DNA of 39,395 nucleotides from an uncultured Bacteroidales bacterium (GTDB taxonomy: Bacteria; Bacteroidota; Bacteroidia; Bacteroidales; UBA932): assembly GCA_944325765.1 (NCBI GenBank), contig CALVBH010000091.1, positions 1-39,395 of the forward strand, read 5' to 3'. A program made the position numbers and the translations under genes. Under the pieces are notes generated by a model. The model was given only the letters and a program-made list of their open reading frames with translations. It searched no databases and was not told where the DNA came from. Of this stretch, positions 23,467-31,945 are shown piece by piece (the stretch's first letter is position 1; every line of letters begins with the position of its first letter).

Positions 23467-26400
23467 TCAGAATGTAAAACTCAAACCTAAGCTCATCACC
23501 CTCTGCTGAGGATAGTAACCGTTGTTTACACTCGGCGCCTCGGGGTCGATGCCCAATCTGGAGAGGGCCGATATGGTGAACAGGTTGCTCGCGCTGAAAT
23601 AAACCCTGATATTCTGCATCCGGATCTTCTCCACCGCCTTCCGAGGCAGGGTATAGCCGAACTGGAGGTTTTTCAGTCGGAGATAAGAGGCATCGCGCTT
23701 CCAGAAGTCGCTTGTGAGGACGTTGTTGTTCGAAGACTGGGTACTGAGACGCGGATATGAGGCGTTCGTGTGGTCCGGTCTCCAGCTGCCTTCCACGAGA
23801 TATTTCGGAGGATTGCTTCCCCACTTGAATGTCTGGGTATAGTAGGTACCGTCCGAAAAGCCGAGGGCGGTATAGGTGCCGCAGAGCATGATGTCGGTGT
23901 TCGCGGCTCCCTGGAAAAAGAGGGAGAGATCGAAGCCTTTCCAGTTCATATCGATGTTCAGTCCGTACATTATTTCCGGTATCTGAGAGCCGGCTATCCA
24001 GGTGCGGTCTTCCGCGGTGATGCGTCCGTCGCCGTTCAGGTCCCTGTACTTTATGTCGCCGAGCCGGACCCCGCTGTTGTACTTCGGAGCCATCGCCAGA
24101 TCTTCTTCCGTCTGGTAAAGGCCGTCGGACACATAGCCGAGGACACCGCCGAGCGGCTGGCCTATCTTGCTCTGGTAGGACGGGATATTGTCGCTGTCGT
24201 TCGTGCTCACATAGCGGTTACGGGCGAATGACATGTTGGCGGATACGCTGTAGACGAAATCCGAGACCCTGTTCGAATGCCCCAGGACTATTTCGAAACC
24301 CCTGACATCCACGACGCCGCTGTTCACGATGGAGGCATAGTTCCCTCCGATGGAAGGCGGCATCTGGCCGGACTGGCTCTGCAGGATGTCGGTAGTGACC
24401 TTGTAGAAGGCATCGCCTTCGAATGTCAGCCGTCCTTTCCAGAGAGAGAAGTCCACACCGGCGTTATAGGTAGTCGTGGTTTCCCACGTAATCCGCCTGT
24501 TAGGGATGGAGGTGGTGGAGAGACCCATCTGCGGAGTCCCGTTTATCACTACCTCGGGGGTGGTGCTGAGTCCGAGGCCCTGCACGTAGAGGAAATCGTC
24601 TATGGCATCGTTTCCGAGTATACCGTAGGATACCCTGAACTTGAGGTTGTCGAGGATGTCGCGGGTACCGTCCATAAAGCCCTCTTCGGAAATGCGCCAG
24701 CCCAGGGATACTGCCGGGAAGATACCGAGCCTGTGTCCCGGTGCGAATTTGGCTGACCAGTCACCCCTGACCGAAGCCTGTACGAGGTACTTCTGGTCGT
24801 ATGCATAGTTCGCCCTGAACAGAAGACCCTGACGCCCGGTGTCTATATGGTTTCCCGTCACTGAATTGGGCGTCACTTCCGTACTGAAGTCCAGGTCTGG
24901 AATCTCGGTGATGGCGAAATTCTGCTTGCTCGCGCTGAAAGTACGGGAATTCGTGCCTGTCTGCTCCCAGACTATGTCAGCCCCGATATCATGCCTTCCG
25001 AAAGTGTGCGCATAGTTCAGCATCACCTGGTAAGTGAAACGGGAGAACAGGGTATGGGTCTCTGTCAGTTTGTTTATACCGGATGCCGAGTGCGGGGAGT
25101 TGCCCGTGGTCATCACCAGGAAGTCGTTATCATCGTGCGAGCCGTACTGCGGCGTGACCTGAAGGCAAGGCAGGGTCATCTGCTTCTGCAGGGTATTCTG
25201 GAAGTCGTAGCTGAAAATGCCCTTGGCCGTCAGACCTTCTATACCCGGAATCCTGTATTCGAGGGTCGCTGTGGTATAGACATAGCTGGTGTTCTTGTCG
25301 TTGAAACCCGACTCGTCGCGGGCGATGAGAGGGTTGTTGTAGCCTATATAGTCCCCGTCAGGAGTTTTCGGATTGACCGTAGGGCGTGCGGATATGGCAT
25401 AGTAGACGATATTCTTGTATCCGTACTCCTTGCCGCCGTTGTCAAGGGAAGCGGTCGGATCGCTGCTTCCCGCAGATACACCCGGCTGATGGCGGTTCTC
25501 GATACGGCCCGACACGTCTAATTTCAGGGTCAGCCGGTCAGTGATGTTCACGTCGATATTGGACCTCAGATTATATCTTCTGAACCAGACGTTGCTGATG
25601 ATACCGTCCTGGTCGAGGAAACTGCCGCCGACGAAATAGCGGACCTTGTCGTTTCCTCCGGTAACACTGAGGTTGTGGTTATGGCCCACTGCCACGTCCT
25701 TGAAAATCAGGTCGAGCCAGTCGGTATTTCCGAGGACGCCCTGAGGGTCGTTTCCGTTCTTTATGTAGCCTATCTCCTTTTCGCTGTACTGCCGGGCCAC
25801 GCCGTCGAGGTCTGAAGCGAGGTTATGCCAGTAGGCGAAGGACGGCCCGTCGAGGAGCTCGAGCATGTCGGCATTCTGGGAGAAGGTCACCGCCCCGTTA
25901 TAAGTAATCGAGGCCGGACGGTTGTCTCCCCTTTTGGTAGTGACCAATATCACACCGTTCGCTCCCTTCACCCCGTAGACGGCTGCCGAAGCGGCATCCT
26001 TCAATATGGTTATGTCCGCTATTTCGCTCGGGTCCAGGTTCGCGAAGTCCCTTTCGATACCGTCCACCAGAATCAGAGGCGAAGACGAGCCGGTCGTGGC
26101 TATACCTCGGATATAGATTTCGGATTCGTTGTCACCCGGCACACCGCTGGTCTGGCGCGAAACCAGACCCGGCAGCTTTCCTCCGAGGAGGTTGGCCACG
26201 TTGTCGGTAGGAGCCTGAGAGAGCTTTTCAGAATTCACGGAAGCGATGGAACCGGTCAGAGTCCCTTTTTTCTGGACGCCGTAACCTACTACCACCACTT
26301 CGTCGAGAGCCATCGAATCCTCTTTCAGAACCACGTTTATGACGGCTCTGTTTCCCACGGTCTCGCTCACTTCTTCATAGCCGAGTACCGAGAAGACGAT

Positions 26401-26613
26401 GACTGCGGAAGGGGAAGAAACGGTGAGCTCGTACTTGCCGTCAACATCCGTGACCACTCCGTTCCGGGTTCCCTCCTCATAAACGGAGGCTCCGATCACG
26501 GTCAGTCCGGAGGGATCTGTCACCACACCTTTCACCTGGACCTGGGAGTATGACAGCACAGGAAGCAGGATTGCCAGCAGGCAAGGCAGAAGTTTTTCAG
26601 AAATTCTGTACAT
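23467..26613 (-). CDS. SusC/RagA family TonB-linked outer-membrane transporter
   Basis: 1048 aa. TonB-dependent importer for oligosaccharides. Signal peptide MYRISEKLLPCLLAILLPVLSYSQ. A carboxypeptidase-regulatory-like domain covers about 26-110 (VKGVVTDPSGLTVIGASV); then the SusC plug signature ALDEVVVVGYGVQKKGTLTGS, LPGLVSRQTSGVPGD, ILVDGIERDFANLDPSEIADITILKDAASAAVYG; the barrel ends QRVMSLGLSFTF. Complete length. Its start codon lies 17 bp inside the end of the FAD-GH92 gene, so translation is probably coupled to that gene rather than the reverse. Confidence 0.96.
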   Translation of the reverse strand: MYRISEKLLPCLLAILLPVLSYSQVQVKGVVTDPSGLTVIGASVYEEGTRNGVVTDVDGKYELTVSSPSAVIVFSVLGYEEVSETVGNRAVINVVLKEDSMALDEVVVVGYGVQKKGTLTGSIASVNSEKLSQAPTDNVANLLGGKLPGLVSRQTSGVPGDNESEIYIRGIATTGSSSPLILVDGIERDFANLDPSEIADITILKDAASAAVYGVKGANGVILVTTKRGDNRPASITYNGAVTFSQNADMLELLDGPSFAYWHNLASDLDGVARQYSEKEIGYIKNGNDPQGVLGNTDWLDLIFKDVAVGHNHNLSVTGGNDKVRYFVGGSFLDQDGIISNVWFRRYNLRSNIDVNITDRLTLKLDVSGRIENRHQPGVSAGSSDPTASLDNGGKEYGYKNIVYYAISARPTVNPKTPDGDYIGYNNPLIARDESGFNDKNTSYVYTTATLEYRIPGIEGLTAKGIFSYDFQNTLQKQMTLPCLQVTPQYGSHDDNDFLVMTTGNSPHSASGINKLTETHTLFSRFTYQVMLNYAHTFGRHDIGADIVWEQTGTNSRTFSASKQNFAITEIPDLDFSTEVTPNSVTGNHIDTGRQGLLFRANYAYDQKYLVQASVRGDWSAKFAPGHRLGIFPAVSLGWRISEEGFMDGTRDILDNLKFRVSYGILGNDAIDDFLYVQGLGLSTTPEVVINGTPQMGLSTTSIPNRRITWETTTTYNAGVDFSLWKGRLTFEGDAFYKVTTDILQSQSGQMPPSIGGNYASIVNSGVVDVRGFEIVLGHSNRVSDFVYSVSANMSFARNRYVSTNDSDNIPSYQSKIGQPLGGVLGYVSDGLYQTEEDLAMAPKYNSGVRLGDIKYRDLNGDGRITAEDRTWIAGSQIPEIMYGLNIDMNWKGFDLSLFFQGAANTDIMLCGTYTALGFSDGTYYTQTFKWGSNPPKYLVEGSWRPDHTNASYPRLSTQSSNNNVLTSDFWKRDASYLRLKNLQFGYTLPRKAVEKIRMQNIRVYFSASNLFTISALSRLGIDPEAPSVNNGYYPQQRVMSLGLSFTF

Positions 26614-29600
26614 AGTATTTATTCGGTTTATCTCCCATCTCGAAAACCAGCTCGCCGCCTTTCATGATATCGCTGTAGCTTATCCACGGCTTTTCATAAG
26701 GACGGCCGTTCAGAGTGATTTTCTGTATGTAGATATTGGTTTCAGTGTTATTCAAAGCCTTGACAGTAAATTCAGTACCTGCCGCTGTGCGGATAACTGC
26801 CTCACGGCAGAGAGGAGAGCCGAAAACGAAGTCCCCGGAAGTCGGATGCAGAGGATAGAAGCCCAATGCCGAGAAGATGTACCAGGCCGACATCTGTCCG
26901 CAATCCTCGTTCCCGATAAGTCCGTCCGGAGAGGCGGTGTAGAATTCCCGGCAGATTTTCCTGACCTTCTCCGCCGTCTTCCACGGCTCTCCGACATACG
27001 GATAAATGTAGGCGATATGATGGCTCGGCTCGTTTCCATGCGCATACTGCCCGATCATCCCGGTAATATCCGCGGAAGCACCCTCGTTCAGCTGCGAACT
27101 GGTCGTGAACAGGCTGTCGAGCCTTTCCGTAAAGGCCTCTTCCGAGCCGAACAGAGAAATCAGACCCGGAATATCATGCGGCACGAGCCAGGTATACTGC
27201 CAGGCATTCCCTTCCACATAGTCCGCGAATTCGTGAAGTGAAAACGCAGGGTCGAAAGGCTCCCTCCAGCTTCCGTCGGCAAGCCTCCCGCGCATAAAGC
27301 CTGTCTCGGAATCGAAATATTCCCTGTAAAGTCCGGCCCGCGACCTGTAATAGTCAGCCAGGCGCGTCTCCCCGAGCTTTTCAGCCAGCCGGTATACCGC
27401 ATCGTCGTCTATGCAGTATTCAAGAGCCCTCGACACGGACCAGTTCACGCTGTCGGCCGGGATGAAGCCCAATGAATCTATATATTCCATCCCCGGCACA
27501 GGCTGCCGCGAAAGCGCGGCAATGACATCGAGAGCCTCTTTCCTGTCTACGCCAGGCAATGATTTCAGGGCGGCATCGGCGATAATCGGCACCGAATGCA
27601 CTCCCACCATACAGTCGGTTTCCAGCCCGCAGAGACTCCAGACCGGAAGTCTTCCGGTCCTGTGAGCCAGGTCTATGAGGGAATTCACATATTTCCCTGC
27701 ATCGGGGTCTATGATGGAATAAAGCTGGTGGACAGCCCTGTAGGTATCCCAGGTGGAGAATATCGTCCAGTCTTCCCGAGGCGCACCAGCATCGGAGAAG
27801 AGCTGGGGAGCAAAAGCCGTATGATAAAGTGCCGTATAGAAAATGCTGTCCGTACGGCTGTCCAGTCCTTTGAAGGATATGGAGGAAAGCTCTTCCGTCC
27901 ATTTCCTTTCGGCGGTCAACAGCGCTTCGTCGAAGGAGCGGAGAGATTCCGCTTCGAGATTTTCCACGGCTGCGGCTTCTGAAGTATAGGACAGGGCCAC
28001 GCGGGCATTCACTCCGGAAACCCGGCCGAAATCCAGCGCCGCTTTTCCGCAGCCATGCTCCACGAGAGTGAAAGGCCGGTCGAATTCGGCAGCGAACCAG
28101 ACGGCAAGACTGTCAGCCCACTCGTCCGAGATACGGAAACCGGTCAGAAGACTGGAATCTGCCTGACAATAGCCTGATGACAGGCATCCGCGCCGCGACA
28201 TGATGGAAATCGGGGCTGACTCCAAGTCGAGAATCAGGCCGAATTCCTGTCCTGCCGTCACCGAGTATCTGTGAAATGCCACCCTTTCGGATGCCGTAAG
28301 CTCTACATTCACACCGATTTGAGGAAGCTCTATCCGGTAGTATCCCGGTGCAGCTTTCTCATTCTTCTTGTCGAATGTCAGTGCATATCCGTCACCGTGA
28401 CCGGTTCCTTTCCCGAATTTCGGGACACCGGTATAAGGCATGAACAGAATTTCGCCGAGGTCGGCTATCCCCGTCCCGCTCAGATGGTTCTGCGCAAAAC
28501 CTGCGACTGTCCTGTCGGAGTCATGATAGCCGGAGCACCAGTCCCAGCCGGTGGAGATGTTGTTCGGACCGGCAGCCGCCATCCCGTGAGGCACATTGGC
28601 ACCCACGAAAACGTGCCCATGCCCGCCTGAGCCGATGAGAGGATCGACTTTAAGGATACTGTTCCTCCCGATGATATTCCCGTGATAATCCACATCGAAA
28701 CTGTCGAACGGATCGAGGTATGCATCTATCGCCACCGCAGTTTCGAGCCTCGTCAGCGGCCTTCCGGCCTCGTATTTCCCAAGTCCGAGAGTCGGCCAGC
28801 GGTCAGAGAGCGACGCAACATCCTCTACACAGGCTACCCCCCCCCGTTGGATTTTCGCGATTCTCTCCAGCAAGGGTTCTGCAGTCACCTGACCGTCAGG
28901 GAAAACAAAGACATTCCCGTAATAATCGGATGCATGAAGTTCTTCCCCGAGCAGAGGATCCTGCGCCCTGAACCACATCTGGTTGGCCCATCCTTCGTTT
29001 CTCCCTTCACAGCGGAGTATACCGGTAGCGGCTATTCTCTGCAGGGCTGCAAAATGCCGGTCATCTGCAGGCAAATCGAGAAGCGGCATCAGCCTGCCGC
29101 CGCTTTCGAGGATGGCTTCCTGCACGTCTCTTACAGGAACTTCCTTCACGGACACGCCGGATTTCACTGCCAGTGCCGCGTTCGCTCCTGCAGCCTGGCC
29201 TGTCTGCATAACCACCGGCTGCAGACGGGTAGTGCCGTTAATAAGGTTGGATACGGAAACGGATTTTTCGGCCACTATCAGATCATCCGTATTTTCAGGC
29301 AGAAGCGTACCCAACGGCAGGGTATAGGACGGAATCGGATAGAAATGCAGTTCCGGCAGGGATTTCCAGTCCGGATGACGGTAATGGTGATGATCCACGG
29401 CATAGTCTCCCACGGCTATACCCGTGCGGTAATAAGGCTCAGGAAAATCGTATGGACGAGCCGCTGCGTCCACGGTAAAGAAAGCTTCCCCGCAAATCCG
29501 CCTCGATTCCCTGTAATACGGATAGAACGGAAGCCTGTCCGCAGTCGGGAATTCATCATCGGCCAGCCCTAAATTCTTCATACCGAGTTCCGTCTGGATG

Positions 29601-30532
29601 AAATACACGAATCCGAGGGTGAAGTTTTTCGCCGAATCCGTCACTGTCTGCCGCACGGCATCGGAAGCATCCACGATGTTGGCATAGAAGTCATTGCCGT
29701 CGATAGGCCAGTTAATCATATATTTCCCGCCAGGCAGGGCGCCGTATTCTATCATTTCTTCCGCAGGCCAGAGCGCCTGGTCCTTGTCGGATTCCGTATT
29801 GAGCGGGCAGACGGCGGCATTGGCATAATTCCGCGCATCATAGCCTTCCGGCCTTTCTATGGTCATATCCGCGTCCGGCCCGTAGTCCTTCAACACTGCG
29901 ACGTATGTCATATCCTGAACCACGTCATTCGCCTTCGCAGGGGCTATCGACTCTCCCGTATCCTCCGCCGAATCCATCCCGAGGCGGTATCTGACGCCGC
30001 ATTGCGAGGCAATGTCCCCGAGTTCCGTAGCATCTATGACGACTTTCGCCCTCAGGGCCATAGTCTTCCCGTCCGCTGTCGCCAATGTCAGTTTCCAGCC
30101 GCGCCGCATATGCTCTACCGCCTGCACCGAGGTGTTTTTCAGGACATCGAGTTTTCTGCAGCCTGCGGCAATATGGTCGAAGACCTCCGCCCCGATATGA
30201 GGTTCGAAACAGATGTTGCTCACCCAGCCTGTCTTCAGGCTGTCGTACCCGCCGTAGCGCAACGCCAGCGAATCGCAGAATTCGGCGAATATCCCGGATC
30301 TGATGTTGTAATTCCCGTCCACGCAGCTTACGCCTGCCGAGGTCAGCATCCCGCCGAGCCACGGAGTCTCCTCCACAAGCACGGTCCCGACGTCCATACG
30401 GGCGGACTGCACCGCAGCGCATACGCCGGAGGCGGTACCGCCGACTACGATGACATCCGTCCTGACCGGATACGAACAGGATGCTATCATCGCCAGGCAC
30501 GAGAATATGACTGCTGGATGGATCGTTTTCAT
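26597..30532 (-). CDS. FAD-dependent oxidoreductase fused to GH92 alpha-mannosidase, lipoprotein
   Basis: 1311 aa, two enzymes in one chain. Lipobox MIASC gives Cys19, so it is exported and anchored. Residues about 25-480 are an FAD_oxidored-type flavoenzyme: dinucleotide motif VIVVGGTASG (31-36 GGTASG), GGMLTSAGVSCVDGN, VVIDATELGDIA, RLQPVVMQTGQAAGANAAL. Residues about 480-620 form a linker with an SLH-like tail. Residues about 625-1311 are a full GH92 exo-alpha-mannosidase: DPLIGSGGHGHVFVGANVP, DWCSGYHDSDRTVAGFAQNHLSGTG, GNEPSHHIAYIYPY (about 1167), GNEDCGQMSAWYIFSALGFYP (about 1207). The GH92 part has no signal peptide of its own, supporting a genuine fusion. A G9 tract lies at codons 563-566. 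Confidence 0.92.
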   Translation of the reverse strand: MKTIHPAVIFSCLAMIASCSYPVRTDVIVVGGTASGVCAAVQSARMDVGTVLVEETPWLGGMLTSAGVSCVDGNYNIRSGIFAEFCDSLALRYGGYDSLKTGWVSNICFEPHIGAEVFDHIAAGCRKLDVLKNTSVQAVEHMRRGWKLTLATADGKTMALRAKVVIDATELGDIASQCGVRYRLGMDSAEDTGESIAPAKANDVVQDMTYVAVLKDYGPDADMTIERPEGYDARNYANAAVCPLNTESDKDQALWPAEEMIEYGALPGGKYMINWPIDGNDFYANIVDASDAVRQTVTDSAKNFTLGFVYFIQTELGMKNLGLADDEFPTADRLPFYPYYRESRRICGEAFFTVDAAARPYDFPEPYYRTGIAVGDYAVDHHHYRHPDWKSLPELHFYPIPSYTLPLGTLLPENTDDLIVAEKSVSVSNLINGTTRLQPVVMQTGQAAGANAALAVKSGVSVKEVPVRDVQEAILESGGRLMPLLDLPADDRHFAALQRIAATGILRCEGRNEGWANQMWFRAQDPLLGEELHASDYYGNVFVFPDGQVTAEPLLERIAKIQRGGVACVEDVASLSDRWPTLGLGKYEAGRPLTRLETAVAIDAYLDPFDSFDVDYHGNIIGRNSILKVDPLIGSGGHGHVFVGANVPHGMAAAGPNNISTGWDWCSGYHDSDRTVAGFAQNHLSGTGIADLGEILFMPYTGVPKFGKGTGHGDGYALTFDKKNEKAAPGYYRIELPQIGVNVELTASERVAFHRYSVTAGQEFGLILDLESAPISIMSRRGCLSSGYCQADSSLLTGFRISDEWADSLAVWFAAEFDRPFTLVEHGCGKAALDFGRVSGVNARVALSYTSEAAAVENLEAESLRSFDEALLTAERKWTEELSSISFKGLDSRTDSIFYTALYHTAFAPQLFSDAGAPREDWTIFSTWDTYRAVHQLYSIIDPDAGKYVNSLIDLAHRTGRLPVWSLCGLETDCMVGVHSVPIIADAALKSLPGVDRKEALDVIAALSRQPVPGMEYIDSLGFIPADSVNWSVSRALEYCIDDDAVYRLAEKLGETRLADYYRSRAGLYREYFDSETGFMRGRLADGSWREPFDPAFSLHEFADYVEGNAWQYTWLVPHDIPGLISLFGSEEAFTERLDSLFTTSSQLNEGASADITGMIGQYAHGNEPSHHIAYIYPYVGEPWKTAEKVRKICREFYTASPDGLIGNEDCGQMSAWYIFSALGFYPLHPTSGDFVFGSPLCREAVIRTAAGTEFTVKALNNTETNIYIQKITLNGRPYEKPWISYSDIMKGGELVFEMGDKPNKYYVQNF
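28837..28845 (-). repeat. G9 homopolymer tract inside the FAD-GH92 gene
   Basis: Nine C on the plus strand (nine G in the coding strand: CGG GGG GGG G) encode Arg-Gly-Gly-Val near residue 564, between the flavoenzyme and GH92 parts. It is the longest G/C run I see in the window. A one-base slip would stop translation before GH92. Confidence 0.85.
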
Positions 30533-30603
30533 TTGATATTAACGTCAGTCGGAGGAATTTATGTTGTTCAGCGGATTGGAGAAGCATGCTCCTCTGCCGC
30601 AGC

Positions 30604-31782
30604 CTATCGGCATTCCTTCAGGATACCTGCGATCTTGTAAAGGCCTCTCGGAACGTGGAAACAGCCTTTCCACTTGCCTCCTTTCAGGCTAAGAAGCATT
30701 TCGCCCCGCCTGTTCAGGTAGCCGAACCACTCGGGATGAAGAGGATCCTTGAAATGCGACCACATATAGTCGTCGAGTTTCAGGAACCATTCAAGACTTT
30801 CCCTGTTTCCGGTAAGCCGGTATCCCTTTATCATGGCTATGGCAGCCTCTATATGCACCCACCACAGTTTCTGATCCCACTCCAACTGCTGCGGAGGATA
30901 GCCTTTCCTGTCCATGAAATAGAATATCCCGCCGTATTTCCCGTCCCAGCCTCTTTTTATGACAGAGTGCGAGATTTCCACACACCTTTCTATGAGTTTC
31001 CCGTCATTCATCTTGACGCCGAGATCCATAAGGAACCAGAGGGCCTCGAGATTGTGGCCCGGATTTATGACCCTGCCCTCGAAGCAGTCCACGAGACTTC
31101 CGTCCACGGAGGAGACATTCTCTACCATACACTTGAGATCTTCCTTATAGAAAACGTCCAGGACTTCATGCAGACAATTCCTTATGGTGCTGTCGAGGAG
31201 AGCCTTGTCGGATATGATATCCTCGATTTCGAGAGCCATGTTGCATATTATCATCGGCAGCGAAAAGCCTTTCATCGGCCTGGTGCCCGGGCAGGATTTT
31301 TCCCATTTACCTTTCGGGTTTGCCTGCCTCTGAAGTATCCTGTCGAAAGTCTTTTTCGCCATTTCGGCATATTCGTCGCTGCCGGACGCCTTCGCATACT
31401 GGGCGAACGCCATGCAGGCGAAAGTATTGGAAAAGATATTGTACGGCTGTATCAGCGGCCTGCCTTCGCGGGTCAGAGAGAAATAGAAGTCGAAATTCCC
31501 GTCGTGCCCGTATTTTTTCAGGAATTCAGCCCCGCCCGCAGCACAATCGAGCCACTCCTGTTTCTTTTCCACATTATTGTACAACATGGAAAACAGCCAT
31601 ACTTCCCGGCCCTGAAGCCATACGAATTTGTCCGTATCGTACACGGAGCCGTCGCGTTCGAGACAGGAAAAATATCCTCCGCATTTCCCGTCCACGGAAT
31701 GCTCGAGCCAAAAAGGCAGGACCTGTCCGTACAGTTCAGCCTCATATCTGTCGGCCAATTTCTTAAAATCAGGCGTTTCCAT
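30604..31782 (-). CDS. N-acylglucosamine 2-epimerase (AGE/RnBP family)
   Basis: 392 aa. Interconverts GlcNAc and ManNAc in the cytosol. The (alpha/alpha)6-barrel is complete, with the conserved stretches CGGYFSCLERDG, DKFVWLQGREVW, SLTREGRPLIQPYNIFS, NPGHNLEALWFLMDLG (His), PPQQLEWDQKLWWVHIEAAIAM (His) and KWKGCFHVPRGLY (catalytic His). These closely resemble the epimerase of Bacteroides nan (sialic-acid) operons, more than cellobiose or mannose epimerases. First gene of the minus-strand glycan operon, 71 bp ahead of the FAD-GH92 gene, and divergent from the DUF4434 operon. Confidence 0.9.
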   Translation of the reverse strand: METPDFKKLADRYEAELYGQVLPFWLEHSVDGKCGGYFSCLERDGSVYDTDKFVWLQGREVWLFSMLYNNVEKKQEWLDCAAGGAEFLKKYGHDGNFDFYFSLTREGRPLIQPYNIFSNTFACMAFAQYAKASGSDEYAEMAKKTFDRILQRQANPKGKWEKSCPGTRPMKGFSLPMIICNMALEIEDIISDKALLDSTIRNCLHEVLDVFYKEDLKCMVENVSSVDGSLVDCFEGRVINPGHNLEALWFLMDLGVKMNDGKLIERCVEISHSVIKRGWDGKYGGIFYFMDRKGYPPQQLEWDQKLWWVHIEAAIAMIKGYRLTGNRESLEWFLKLDDYMWSHFKDPLHPEWFGYLNRRGEMLLSLKGGKWKGCFHVPRGLYKIAGILKECR

Positions 31783-31828
31783 GTTATCAGTATTTTAGGA
31801 GCCGATAGGCTTTCCGTTTCATAACTGT

Positions 31829-31918
31829 CGCTAATTTAATAATTATTTTTAATTGCTACATCAATTATTTTAAAAAATTTTAATTATTTTAACTTTAAAG
31901 AAAAAATTATTACTTTTA
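31829..31918. promoter_or_regulatory. Divergent AT-rich control region with three direct repeats
   Basis: The 163-bp gap between the divergent operons is strongly AT-rich. AATTATTTTAA (first copy with one extra T) occurs at 31841-31852, 31863-31873 and 31882-31892, at 22- and 19-bp steps, about two helix turns. TACTTTTA at 31911-31918 is a -7-like box (TAnnTTTG with the last base changed) 28 bp before the DUF4434 start. The repeats are a candidate operator for the ROK regulator at 34553; NagC/Mlc-type ROK proteins favour AT-rich TTATTT half-sites. Confidence 0.45.
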
Positions 31919-31945
31919 CAGAATAAGAAAGAAAGAAACAATACT

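Noticed and set aside
30586-31824. 412-residue open frame on the plus strand opposite the AGE epimerase
   Set aside because: Antisense shadow of a well-conserved enzyme in GC-rich DNA; no recognisable protein features.
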